Part shown: piece after piece, positions 38,423 to 46,241 of the stretch
Layout: every line of letters begins with the position of its first letter
Numbering within the stretch: position 1 is the first letter of the stretch
Assembly: GCA_900320045.1 (NCBI GenBank)
Contig: ONQT01000021.1
Span: forward strand, 1 to 63,322
Direction of reading: 5' to 3'
From: an uncultured Prevotellaceae bacterium
GTDB lineage: Bacteria; Bacteroidota; Bacteroidia; Bacteroidales; Bacteroidaceae
DNA: 63,322 nt
Notes under the pieces: generated by a model
Databases searched by the model: none
What the model was told of the DNA's origin: nothing
Seen by the model: only the letters and a program-made list of their open reading frames with translations
Made by a program: the position numbers and the translations under genes

Positions 38423-38788
38423 TTATTCTGCAGCGCGAGCGCCGCTACGCTTCTCCTTGATGCGGGCAGCCTTACCAGTAAGCTTGCGCAGATAGTAAAG
38501 CTTAGCGCGACGAACCTTACCAACCTTGTTCACTTCGATGCTCTCAATGTTGGGAGACTCCAGGGGGAAGATACGCTCTACACCCACGGTGCCCGACATC
38601 TTGCGAACAGTGAAACGCTTCTTCTCCTGATGGCCGCTGATCTTGATGACCACGCCACGGAAAAGCTGAATACGCTCCTTAGAGCCCTCGATAATTTTGT
38701 AAGCGACAGTTACAGTGTCACCAGCCTTGAAACTGGGGTGCTGTTTGCCGGTTGCAAATGCTTCTTCAGCAACTTTGATTAAATCCAT
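38423..38788 (-). CDS. rplS: 50S ribosomal protein L19
   Basis: The 121-residue protein matches L19 throughout: [57 protein letters not shown], shown here only in part, and [18 protein letters not shown]. It sits at the 30S-50S interface. It is transcribed alone from a promoter about 100 nt upstream, with a structured leader. Confidence 0.97.
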   Translation of the reverse strand: MDLIKVAEEAFATGKQHPSFKAGDTVTVAYKIIEGSKERIQLFRGVVIKISGHQEKKRFTVRKMSGTVGVERIFPLESPNIESIEVNKVGKVRRAKLYYLRKLTGKAARIKEKRSGARAAE

Positions 38789-38918
38789 TTTTACGTACGT
38801 AATTTAAATTGTTGTTGTTATCGTTCCAAGCGCAACATAACAGGCCTCTCGAGACTTCCTGCCAGCGATTACGCGGAAAGCGGGTGCAAAGGTACGAATA
38901 TTTTGCTGATTGACCAAA
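38789..38918 (-). promoter_or_regulatory. rplS promoter and about 90-nt leader
   Basis: On the minus strand TTTG (38918-38915), 20 nt, then TACCTTTG (38894-38887) makes a good promoter. The leader can form a stem within CAGGAAGTCTCGAGAGGCCTG and pairs GCGG/CCGC-type segments near its start. Leaders of ribosomal genes often bind their own protein, but no specific L19 motif was recognised. Confidence 0.55.
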
Positions 38919-38929
38919 TAAATTACGAT

Positions 38930-39592
38930 TTATTTTATTTTGAGTGTCTTCACATAAGTGCCCTTATAGGTTTTAATGGTCAGTCGGACGCTGTCTGGAC
39001 GGTTGGTGGTAGGCAACAGAATGCTGGCGTACTGGCGGTTGGTGTAGTATTCGGGAGCAGTTCCCTGGTCGTGCAACAACCGGTAATAGGCTGTCTGGGT
39101 GTTGTCAGCGTTCTGGTGAATCTCGTCCAGTGCCAATCCCAAGGCATGAGTACCCTCGTGTCCCTCGCTGTTGCGGCCATTCTTCATCAACAAACCAAGG
39201 TTCAGGTATTTACCGCTCTTGGTGAGCCAGCAGCTCTCCACCTCGACGGGGTCCTGCGGTTGTTGTTTATACATTGCCGCATCCTTGGGGCGAAGGGTTG
39301 GAATGTTAACACAACTCACGACCCTGGCTGAACCAGTCGACACCTTATTATAATATATAGAGGTGCGGTAGATGGAGTCGGCAGTCTTGATCCACGAGGC
39401 TTTAACGGCGTTCTCAATGATGTAGTTGACACCTTCATCGGTGAGGAAAGATATGCCTTGCTTCTGACCGTTGCTGCGCAGTTCGGCAAAGTCGGCGGTC
39501 GTCTGTGAGTAGCGACCTTCGCCCGTTTCATAGCTGTCGGTAGTACAAGCTATCACCAGCAGCAGACAAGAACATATCAGCAGTTGTTTCAT
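38930..39592 (-). CDS. Lipoprotein, NigD/DUF4827-like
   Basis: A 220-residue predicted lipoprotein (LLVIACTTD lipobox near residue 16). Features seen are a GISFLTDEGVNYIIENAV segment, a central TADSIYRTSIYYNKVS strand set and a late HEGTHALGLALDEIHQN. This looks like the NigD/DUF4827 group of Bacteroidetes lipoproteins, whose function is not established. The HEGTHALGL stretch recalls a metal-site pattern, but one such motif is not enough to call a peptidase. Its ATG overlaps the acyltransferase stop (ATGA). It is the last gene of the PASTA-rluD-ddl operon. Confidence 0.6.
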   Translation of the reverse strand: MKQLLICSCLLLVIACTTDSYETGEGRYSQTTADFAELRSNGQKQGISFLTDEGVNYIIENAVKASWIKTADSIYRTSIYYNKVSTGSARVVSCVNIPTLRPKDAAMYKQQPQDPVEVESCWLTKSGKYLNLGLLMKNGRNSEGHEGTHALGLALDEIHQNADNTQTAYYRLLHDQGTAPEYYTNRQYASILLPTTNRPDSVRLTIKTYKGTYVKTLKIK

Positions 39593-40761
39593 TGTGTCAA
39601 CAGGTAGTTCCTCAAGGGGTTGGCGTACATGGTGAGCAGACGCTCGCGAAGATAGGCTTCGTCCTTGTTGGGCAGCTCTATCTTGTCCATCTGTCCCGCC
39701 AGATATTGTTCGAAGCGTTTCTTGTCCTCAGTTGTGTAGTGCTTCTGATACGCCGTGGTATTTTCCAACTCATCCAAGGCGATGTAGTTGCAAGGATACA
39801 GGCGGTAGCCGCGGTGTATCTCTCGATCTATGCGCAGGCTCAGCTGGGCAAAGAACTCATTGCGAGGCAATTCTTTCAGCTCGTCTATCCACTCGTTGAT
39901 AGGTGTTCCGCAGTGATAGTGTACCCGGCCTTTATAGCCTAAGATGCCCGTTTTCATGTTGTCAAGGTCGTCCTGACGGCTTTTCTTGAAAGCGGGGTTG
40001 TCACGTTTCTGCTGGAATTCCTGAGCTTTCAAGTAGTCGCAGGGGTCAAACTCATAGCTGATGGTCAGCGGTACGATGTTCAACTCGCGGAGACTATCGG
40101 CGGGCGAGCAGCCCTCCACACTGCTGCCCATGGCCAGCATCTTGAGAACAGAGTCCTGCGTGTGGTCACTGGAGTCCTTGGCACGTCCTTCGCGCTGTGC
40201 TATCCAGATGTTTTCCCGTTTCTGGGTGACGGCAAAATGGATGTATCGGCTCATGAGTTGGCTGCTGCGCATCATTTCGTGAGCCGTCAGTCCGCGCCGT
40301 ACGGTAAAGGCCTTATTCAGGCGTACCAACCGCTTAATCCAAGGATAGATGAGCAGGTTGTCTCCAATGCCAATCTCTACCGTTGTGGAGTAGCCGGCAT
40401 TCACCAGCAGAAGGTCGAGGAATGCAGAGTCGAGTACGATGTCGCGGTGATTGCTGACGAAGGTATAGCGCTCTTCCGGCTTGGAAGCGAGAGCCTTGTT
40501 GTCAAAGGTACATCCGTCCGTATGTTTACGAATGATATACTTGACGACCGGTTTCATGAATCGCTTCTGGAAGTCGAGCGGGGTCTTCACGCCCCAGAAG
40601 GCCAGCCGCAACAAGCCGTTGCGCAAGCCTTTGGGTAACCAGGGGGCAAAGCCCTTCATGATGGCACTGAACTGGCGGTCGTTAATCAGGTCTTCGAAGG
40701 CCTGATGCATTTCCTCTGCCTCATAGGGACGTATCTCGTCGAACTCTGCGGGTATGTTCAT
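39589..40761 (-). CDS. Glycerophosphate/1-acylglycerol-3-phosphate acyltransferase-like protein
   Basis: This 390-residue protein of the PlsC/LPLAT superfamily has SNHRDIVLDSAF near residue 103 at the place of the HX4D box (here with one more residue between His and Asp). IWIAQREGRAKDSSDHT corresponds to the EGTRS-type substrate box, and IVPLTISYEFDP follows. It probably acylates a glycerolipid at the inner membrane. It has no obvious transmembrane helix. It follows ddl by 4 nt and overlaps the next gene by ATGA, so lipid and wall genes are in one operon. Confidence 0.8.
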   Translation of the reverse strand: MNIPAEFDEIRPYEAEEMHQAFEDLINDRQFSAIMKGFAPWLPKGLRNGLLRLAFWGVKTPLDFQKRFMKPVVKYIIRKHTDGCTFDNKALASKPEERYTFVSNHRDIVLDSAFLDLLLVNAGYSTTVEIGIGDNLLIYPWIKRLVRLNKAFTVRRGLTAHEMMRSSQLMSRYIHFAVTQKRENIWIAQREGRAKDSSDHTQDSVLKMLAMGSSVEGCSPADSLRELNIVPLTISYEFDPCDYLKAQEFQQKRDNPAFKKSRQDDLDNMKTGILGYKGRVHYHCGTPINEWIDELKELPRNEFFAQLSLRIDREIHRGYRLYPCNYIALDELENTTAYQKHYTTEDKKRFEQYLAGQMDKIELPNKDEAYLRERLLTMYANPLRNYLLTQ

Positions 40762-40765
40762 AAGA

Positions 40766-41755
40766 TTAGAATTGGTTTTCTACGATATCTGTCAGGACAT
40801 CCTTCATTTCCATGCCGGCCGCTTTGACCTGCTGGGGAATAAAACTGGTAGGTGTCATGCCTGGTGTGGTGTTGACTTCCAGCATGAAGATTTTGTTGTC
40901 CTTGGTAATGATGTAGTCAATGCGGATGATGCCGTTACAGTGCAGGATGTCATAGATATGGCTGGTAATCTCGCGGACACGACGGGCGGTATCTTCCGGA
41001 ATGCGGGCGGGAGTGATTTCCTTTACCTGTCCATTGTACTTAGCATCGTAGTCGAAGAACTCGTTGTTGGTGACCACCTCGGTGATGGGGAAGGGCACAC
41101 ACTTCTCGTGAGTCTTGTAGATACCCATCGTAATCTCGGTACCTTCCAGATATTGTTCCACCATAATCGAGTCGCTCTCCATCATGGCCTTGCGGATGGC
41201 GGGAGCCAGCTGATCCTTGTTCTTCACCTTCGACACACCGAATGACGAACCGTCAGTAGCGGGCTTTACGAAGCAAGGCATACCGATACGCTGCTCAATC
41301 TCGTCGTCGCTCACCAGCTGCTCATAGCCCTGGCGAATCAACAGTGAGTCGGCAACAGAGACGCCATAGCCGCGCAGATACTGGTTCAGCACGAATTTGT
41401 CAAAGGTCATGGCCTCCACCAATACACCGCTGGTGGAGTAGGGGATGCCTACGAGGTCGAAGTAGCCCTGCAGGATTCCGTTCTCACCAGGAGTGCCGTG
41501 GATGGTGATGTAGGCATAGTCGAACAGACGGACCTTGCCGTTCTCTACGAAGGAGAAGTCATTACGGTCGATGCGTGCGGTCGTACCGTCTGGCAGTTCC
41601 ACATGCCAGTCCTGGCCTTTAATGTCGACGATGTACACTTTGTAACGTTCCTTGTCAAAGAAGGAATACAGTCCCTGAGCAGAGCGCAGTGATACGTCGT
41701 GCTCTGAAGAGTCGCCACCACAGACGATGGCAATCATGCGTTTGAGTTGTTTCAT
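40766..41755 (-). CDS. ddl: D-alanine--D-alanine ligase
   Basis: A 329-residue ATP-grasp enzyme making the D-Ala-D-Ala dipeptide of peptidoglycan. It shows IVCGGDSSEHDVSLRSA at the start, the HGTPGENGILQGYFDLVGIPY region, CFVKPATDGSSFGVSKV for ATP, and MLEVNTTPGMT near the end for metal. Length is typical. It lies between rluD and the acyltransferase gene. Confidence 0.96.
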   Translation of the reverse strand: MKQLKRMIAIVCGGDSSEHDVSLRSAQGLYSFFDKERYKVYIVDIKGQDWHVELPDGTTARIDRNDFSFVENGKVRLFDYAYITIHGTPGENGILQGYFDLVGIPYSTSGVLVEAMTFDKFVLNQYLRGYGVSVADSLLIRQGYEQLVSDDEIEQRIGMPCFVKPATDGSSFGVSKVKNKDQLAPAIRKAMMESDSIMVEQYLEGTEITMGIYKTHEKCVPFPITEVVTNNEFFDYDAKYNGQVKEITPARIPEDTARRVREITSHIYDILHCNGIIRIDYIITKDNKIFMLEVNTTPGMTPTSFIPQQVKAAGMEMKDVLTDIVENQF

Positions 41756-41793
41756 TATCTTAATTTACAATTTGACAATTTACTATTTACACT

Positions 41794-42828
41794 TTATTGG
41801 GTAATTTTACCATTGACATATTTTCTCCATTTTTCAATCAGTTCGCTCATATCGGTAGCCAGCTCACTGGTAAAGTCCATCTGCTCGTGAGTTACAGGGT
41901 GTACAAATCCCAGTGTCCTGGCGTGCAACGCTTGTCGGTTGCACAATTTGAAGCAGTTCTGGATGAATGCCTTGTAGGAAGCCGTGCGTTCTCCCCGCAG
42001 TATCTCGCAACCGCCATATCGCTCGTCGGCAAACAGCGGGTGTCCGATGTGCTTCATGTGCGCTCTGATCTGGTGCGTTCGTCCTGTTTCCAGTCGGCAC
42101 TCCACCAACGTGACGTAGCCGAATCGTTCCAATACGCGATAGTGGGTGATGGCCGACTTACCTGTTTCCGAGCCTGGCGGGAATACCGCCATTCGCTGTC
42201 TGTCCCGAGGGTCGCGACCGATATTTCCTTCTATCCGCCCCGTGTCTTCGGTGAAGTTGCCCCACACCAAGGCTTGGTACGAGCGGTGGGTGTCGTGGTT
42301 GAAGAACTGTGCACCGAGCTCCGTCTTGGCCTCTGGTGTCTTGGCGACGACCAATAGTCCGCTGGTGTCCTTGTCGATGCGGTGTACCAGTCCCACGCTG
42401 GGGTCGTTAGGGTCGTAGGTCGGCAGTTCCTTCAAGTGCCAAGCAATGGCGTTGACCAGCGTGCCGTGGAAGTTACCCACTCCCGGGTGAACCACCAGTC
42501 CTGCGGGTTTGTTGATCACCATCAGTTGGTCGTCCTCATAGACTACCTCTAACGGAATGTCTTCCGGTTCAATGGTGGTATCATAGTGCGGACGGTCGAG
42601 CATCAGTGTGATAACATCGCCAGGGCGTACCTTGTAGTTGCTCTTGACGGGTTTGCCGTTGACTTGTATAAATCCGACATCGGCAGCTTTCTGGATGCGG
42701 TTGCGCGACGAGTGCTGCAGGTGTTCCGACATGTATTTGTCAATACGTACCGGCTCCTGTCCTCGGTCTACTTCCATCCGCAGATGTTCGTAGAGCACCT
42801 CTATGTCGTCCAGTTCCTCTTCTGCCAT
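41794..42828 (-). CDS. rluD: 23S rRNA pseudouridine synthase, RluD type
   Basis: The 344-residue enzyme has an N-terminal S4 RNA-binding domain (SRNRIQKAADVGFIQVNGK) and the RsuA/RluA catalytic domain with the nucleophilic aspartate in HRIDKDTSGLLVVAKT. TGRTHQIRAHMKHIGHPLFAD is also typical (given here as its core). It modifies uridines in the large-subunit rRNA. It starts 2 nt after the PASTA gene stop. Confidence 0.93.
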   Translation of the reverse strand: MAEEELDDIEVLYEHLRMEVDRGQEPVRIDKYMSEHLQHSSRNRIQKAADVGFIQVNGKPVKSNYKVRPGDVITLMLDRPHYDTTIEPEDIPLEVVYEDDQLMVINKPAGLVVHPGVGNFHGTLVNAIAWHLKELPTYDPNDPSVGLVHRIDKDTSGLLVVAKTPEAKTELGAQFFNHDTHRSYQALVWGNFTEDTGRIEGNIGRDPRDRQRMAVFPPGSETGKSAITHYRVLERFGYVTLVECRLETGRTHQIRAHMKHIGHPLFADERYGGCEILRGERTASYKAFIQNCFKLCNRQALHARTLGFVHPVTHEQMDFTSELATDMSELIEKWRKYVNGKITQ

Positions 42829-42830
42829 GG

Positions 42831-43490
42831 TTATTGTGGTGCCGTTGGCGGCTCCTTAACTTCTACAAATTCATCGACATCACTTTCTTGCTGTGTGCCG
42901 AACTCGTCGACGAATCCAAGCTCGTCAATGCTGTCCTGCGTTCCCTTGCCAACCAAAAGTGTTAACGGGGCATCGATGGCGATACGGTCGCCGTTGGATA
43001 CTCTGCGTCCTCGGCAGACAATGCCGTAGACCCAGTCTTTCTCACCTTCCACCTCCATTGGCGGTGTCAGTTTGAAGCCCATAGCCGTCAGACGTGCTTC
43101 TGCTTCACGGACGCTACTGTTGTCTACGATATCAGGAATGGCAAACGTCGGTGACGACGGTGAGTTGACGGTGACATAGATGATATGGCCTTCCTTGACC
43201 TTCATGCCAGCCCCTGGTGTCTGGGCGAGAATGGTGTTGGCGGGCAGTTGCTTGTTGTAACCCGAGTCGTTGACTTGGATAATCAGTCCTTCGTTCTGCA
43301 TCAGGTTATAGGCTTTCTCGTAAGTCATTCCTTTTAAATTAGGAATGGTGATGTTCTCACCGTGGTGGGTGTATATGTCCAGTCCGAAACCTGCTGCAAC
43401 ACATAGCAGTATCACAGTCAGCGCCATTGCCAGCAGGTGGCTTGTGAGGTAGTGGCTGCGGAGTTTAGTATAGAATTCCTTGATACTCAT
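42831..43490 (-). CDS. Membrane-anchored PASTA-domain protein without a kinase
   Basis: The 219-residue protein has one transmembrane helix (about 20-42) and then two to three PASTA repeats outside (about 45-190: ITIPNLKGMTYEKAYNLM, TFAIPDIVDNSSVREAEARL and a third weaker unit). An acidic C-terminal tail follows. PASTA domains bind uncrosslinked peptidoglycan or muropeptides. No kinase domain is present, unlike PknB. Its place ahead of rluD and ddl suggests a wall-related role. It starts its own operon. Confidence 0.88.
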   Translation of the reverse strand: MSIKEFYTKLRSHYLTSHLLAMALTVILLCVAAGFGLDIYTHHGENITIPNLKGMTYEKAYNLMQNEGLIIQVNDSGYNKQLPANTILAQTPGAGMKVKEGHIIYVTVNSPSSPTFAIPDIVDNSSVREAEARLTAMGFKLTPPMEVEGEKDWVYGIVCRGRRVSNGDRIAIDAPLTLLVGKGTQDSIDELGFVDEFGTQQESDVDEFVEVKEPPTAPQ

Positions 43491-43513
43491 GATGCTCTTC
43501 TTTATTCAAACGG

Positions 43514-43521
43514 CAAAGATA
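43514..43521 (-). promoter_or_regulatory. -7 box of the PASTA-rluD-ddl operon
   Basis: TATCTTTG on the minus strand, 23 nt before the PASTA start codon at 43490. Confidence 0.6.
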
Positions 43522-43546
43522 CAAAGAATTATTGACACAACAAAAA

Positions 43547-43579
43547 AATTGGGTATATTTCTTATAAATACACCCAATT
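43547..43579 (-). terminator. Terminator of rpmH
   Basis: AATTGGGTATATTT (43547-43560) pairs with AAATACACCCAATT (43566-43579) with one mismatch and a 5-nt loop. On the minus strand it is followed by a run of Ts (43548-43542). Confidence 0.8.
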
Positions 43580-43600
43580 CCTATTCGCTGAGACCAGGAT

Positions 43601-43756
43601 TTACTTTCCGTGATGCTCGTCAGATACGGTTAACTTCTTACGGCCCTTAGCGCGGCGAGAAGCCAGTACGCGACGACCATTCTTAGTTGCCATGCGCTCG
43701 CGGAAGCCATGCTTGTTCACGCGGCGACGATTGTGCGGCTGAAATGTTCTTTTCAT
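43601..43756 (-). CDS. rpmH: 50S ribosomal protein L34
   Basis: The 51-residue frame reads [18 protein letters not shown], then [20 protein letters not shown] and [13 protein letters not shown]. It is the classic short, very basic L34 with its conserved RTFQP start. The gene is easily missed because of its size. It has its own TAATTTTG -7 box at 43808-43801 and the terminator at 43547-43579. Confidence 0.97.
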   Translation of the reverse strand: MKRTFQPHNRRRVNKHGFRERMATKNGRRVLASRRAKGRKKLTVSDEHHGK

Positions 43757-43800
43757 TGTTCTATCTTGTTTTTATTGTTATAATTCGTCAATTCGGGCTG

Positions 43801-43808
43801 CAAAATTA
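43801..43808 (-). promoter_or_regulatory. -7 box of rpmH
   Basis: TAATTTTG on the minus strand, about 45 nt before the rpmH start codon. Confidence 0.55.
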
Positions 43809-43844
43809 CATAAATATTTCGAAATACGCAAGTTTTAGACTAAA

Positions 43845-43878
43845 TTTTTCACTTTTCACTTTTCACTTTTCACTTTTT
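43845..43878 (+). repeat. TTTTCAC heptamer repeat upstream of efp
   Basis: Four tandem TTTTCAC units end just before the efp -7 box (TACCTTTG at 43883-43890). They take the place where a -33 TTTG would be expected. Confidence 0.75.
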
Positions 43879-43882
43879 TTTG

Positions 43883-43890
43883 TACCTTTG
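43883..43890 (+). promoter_or_regulatory. -7 box of the efp operon
   Basis: TACCTTTG, preceded by the TTTTCAC repeat and followed by a leader of about 40 nt to the efp ATG at 43935. Confidence 0.65.
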
Positions 43891-43934
43891 CAGCCGAAAA
43901 TCGAAGTTTACATTATTATAAATAGCATATTTTT

Positions 43935-44501
43935 ATGATTAACTCACAAGACATTAAGAAAGGAACCGCCATCCGCATGGACGGAGCCATTTGGGTTTGC
44001 ATTGACTTCCAGCATCGTAAGCCCGGTAAGGGAAACACCATCATGAACATCAAGATGAAGAACGTGACTGACGGTCGTGTGCTGGAGCGTCGTTACAACA
44101 TCGGTGAGAAGCTGGAGGACGTGGTTATCGAGCACCGCGACTATCAGTACCTCTACGAGGATCAGGAAGGCCGCATCTTCATGAATCAGGAGACCTTCGA
44201 GCAGATTCCCATCGCCAACGACCTCGTTATCGGTCATGAGTACATGAAGGAGGGTGATGTTGTATCTGTGGTCAGCGACACCACCGATGGTACCATTCTC
44301 TATGCCGAGATGCCCGTGAAGACCATCCTGCGTGTGACTCACTCTGAGCCCGGCATCAAGGGCGACACCGCAACCAACACCCTGAAGCCCGCTACGCTGG
44401 AGACTGGTGTTGAGGTTCGTGTACCTCTGTTCATCAACGAGGGTGACCTCATTCAGGTTGATACCCGCGACGGCTCTTATCTGGCTCGTGCCAAGGAGTA
44501 A
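43935..44501 (+). CDS. efp: Translation elongation factor P
   Basis: The 188-residue protein relieves ribosome stalling at polyproline. It shows SQDIKKGTAIRMDGAIWVCI, a KPGKGNTIMNIKMKN loop with the lysine at the tip that is modified in many bacteria, and the C-terminal LFINEGDLIQVDTRDGSYLARAKE (quoted only in part). Full length. Its stop overlaps the next start as TAATG. Confidence 0.97.
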   Translation: MINSQDIKKGTAIRMDGAIWVCIDFQHRKPGKGNTIMNIKMKNVTDGRVLERRYNIGEKLEDVVIEHRDYQYLYEDQEGRIFMNQETFEQIPIANDLVIGHEYMKEGDVVSVVSDTTDGTILYAEMPVKTILRVTHSEPGIKGDTATNTLKPATLETGVEVRVPLFINEGDLIQVDTRDGSYLARAKE

Positions 44502-45538
44502 TGAAATACTCGATTATCGTTCCTGTCTACAATCGCCCCGATGAAGTGGACGAGTTGCTGGCGAGCCTTTGCTCCCAGACGCTGAGAGACTTTGAGGTCG
44601 TTATTGTAGAGGACGGTTCACAGAAACCTTGCAAGGATGTTTGCGACAAGTACGCAAGCATCCTTGATTTACATTATTACTTCAAGGACAACAGCGGACC
44701 GGGCCAGAGCCGCAACTACGGAGTAGAACGGGCTCATGGCGAATATGTCATCATTCTTGATTCCGACGTTGTCTTGCCAGAGGGGTTTATTCAGGTCGTT
44801 GAGACGGAACTGCAGGGTAACCCTGTTGCAGCCTGGGGCGGTCCTGATGCTTCGCATCCGTCGTTCACGCCGGTGCAGAAAGCCATCAGCTATAGCATGA
44901 CCTCGTTCTTTACCACGGGCGGCATCCGTGGTGGCAAGAAGAAGCTCGACAAGTTCTATCCCCGTTCGTTCAACATGGGCATCCGCCGTGATGTCTATCA
45001 GCAGTTGGGAGGTTTCTCGAAGATGCGCTTTGGCGAGGACATCGACTTCTCCTATCGTATCGTGGAGGCCGGCTACCAGCCGCGACTCTTTCCCGATGCA
45101 TGGGTGTGGCACAAGCGTCGCACCGACTTCCGCAAGTTCTTCCGCCAGGTGTACAACAGCGGCATAGCCCGCATCAATCTGGAGAAGCGCCACCCGGGAA
45201 CCCTAAAGCTTGTGCATCTGTTGCCGATGGTCTTTACGGTAGGTGTCATCGCTCTCATTCTCTGTTCTGCAGTAGGCAGGGCGCTGATGCATTACGACGA
45301 TGTGCATCGCTGGTATTGGCTTTGTGCGGCTCCGTGGCTGCCCATCCTTTTCTATAGCCTTGTCATCTGTGTGGACTCCACCCTGCTGAACAAGAGTGTG
45401 AAGGTGGGATTGTTGTCCGTACCGGCTGCCTTTGTCCAACTGATGGGCTACGGATTCGGCTTTATCGAGTCCTGGTGGAAGCGCTGTGTGCTGAAGCAGG
45501 ACGAGTTTACGGCTTTTGAAAAGAACTTCTATCAATAA
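44501..45538 (+). CDS. Family 2 glycosyltransferase with C-terminal membrane helices
   Basis: A 345-residue GT-A enzyme. It starts with SIIVPVYNRPDEVDELL, has the nucleotide-sugar metal motif in ILDSDVVLPE (about 86-88) and the GGFSKMRFGEDIDFSYR acceptor-site motif near 170. Three hydrophobic helices follow at about 245-315. It likely transfers a sugar at the inner face of the cytoplasmic membrane; the acceptor is unknown. It is chained to efp and radC by TAATG overlaps on both sides. Confidence 0.9.
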   Translation: MKYSIIVPVYNRPDEVDELLASLCSQTLRDFEVVIVEDGSQKPCKDVCDKYASILDLHYYFKDNSGPGQSRNYGVERAHGEYVIILDSDVVLPEGFIQVVETELQGNPVAAWGGPDASHPSFTPVQKAISYSMTSFFTTGGIRGGKKKLDKFYPRSFNMGIRRDVYQQLGGFSKMRFGEDIDFSYRIVEAGYQPRLFPDAWVWHKRRTDFRKFFRQVYNSGIARINLEKRHPGTLKLVHLLPMVFTVGVIALILCSAVGRALMHYDDVHRWYWLCAAPWLPILFYSLVICVDSTLLNKSVKVGLLSVPAAFVQLMGYGFGFIESWWKRCVLKQDEFTAFEKNFYQ

Positions 45539-46227
45539 TGGGTGACACGTTGACCATAGCACATTGGGCAGAAGACGACCAGCCGCGTGAGAAGTTGCGC
45601 GACAAGGGAGCTCAGGCGTTGTCGAATGCGGAGCTGCTGGCTATCCTTATCGGTTCTGGAACACCAGGGGTCAGTGCCGTGCAACTGATGCAGGATGTGC
45701 TGAACGGCTGTAACAACAACCTCAATACGCTGGGCAAGTTGACCATTCGCCAACTGATGGACTATAAAGGTATCGGCGAGGCCAAGGCTATCACTATCCT
45801 GGCGGCTTGCGAACTGGGTAAGCGCCGTCAGCAGGAGAAACCAGAGGAGCGCCCCGACCTGAGCACCGCAACCCGCATCTATAACCACATGCATCCTCTG
45901 CTGCAGGACTGTGATGTTGAGGAGTTCTGGGTGCTGCTGATGAATCAGAACTACCGGCTCATCAGGAAGATGTGCATCTCGCACGGCGGCATCACCGAGG
46001 TGGCTGTCGACATCCGTATCATCATGCGCGAAGCCGTGCTGGCCAACGCTACCATTCTGGCCGTTTGCCACAACCACCCTTCGGGCAATCTGCGCCCTAG
46101 TGAGATGGACAACCAACTGACGTCCAGTCTGCAGAAGGCTTGTCAGGTGATGCGTATTCACCTGCAGGACCACGTCATCATTACCGACGGAGCCTATTAC
46201 AGCTATCACGAAAAAGGAAGAATATAA
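45538..46227 (+). CDS. radC: RadC-family JAB-domain protein
   Basis: The 229-residue protein has an N-terminal helix-hairpin-helix part (about 15-85: EKLRDKGAQALSNAELLAIL) and the RadC/MPN metal motif HNHPSGNLRPSEMD near residue 180. The role is unclear; despite the name it is not an established repair enzyme. It is translationally coupled to the glycosyltransferase. Confidence 0.92.
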   Translation: MGDTLTIAHWAEDDQPREKLRDKGAQALSNAELLAILIGSGTPGVSAVQLMQDVLNGCNNNLNTLGKLTIRQLMDYKGIGEAKAITILAACELGKRRQQEKPEERPDLSTATRIYNHMHPLLQDCDVEEFWVLLMNQNYRLIRKMCISHGGITEVAVDIRIIMREAVLANATILAVCHNHPSGNLRPSEMDNQLTSSLQKACQVMRIHLQDHVIITDGAYYSYHEKGRI

Positions 46228-46241
46228 TAACAGAATATAAT

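Noticed and set aside
43541-43580. An attachment or inversion site
   Set aside because: The inverted repeat is followed by a T-run on the rpmH transcript strand and lies 20 nt past the rpmH stop, so a terminator explains it fully.
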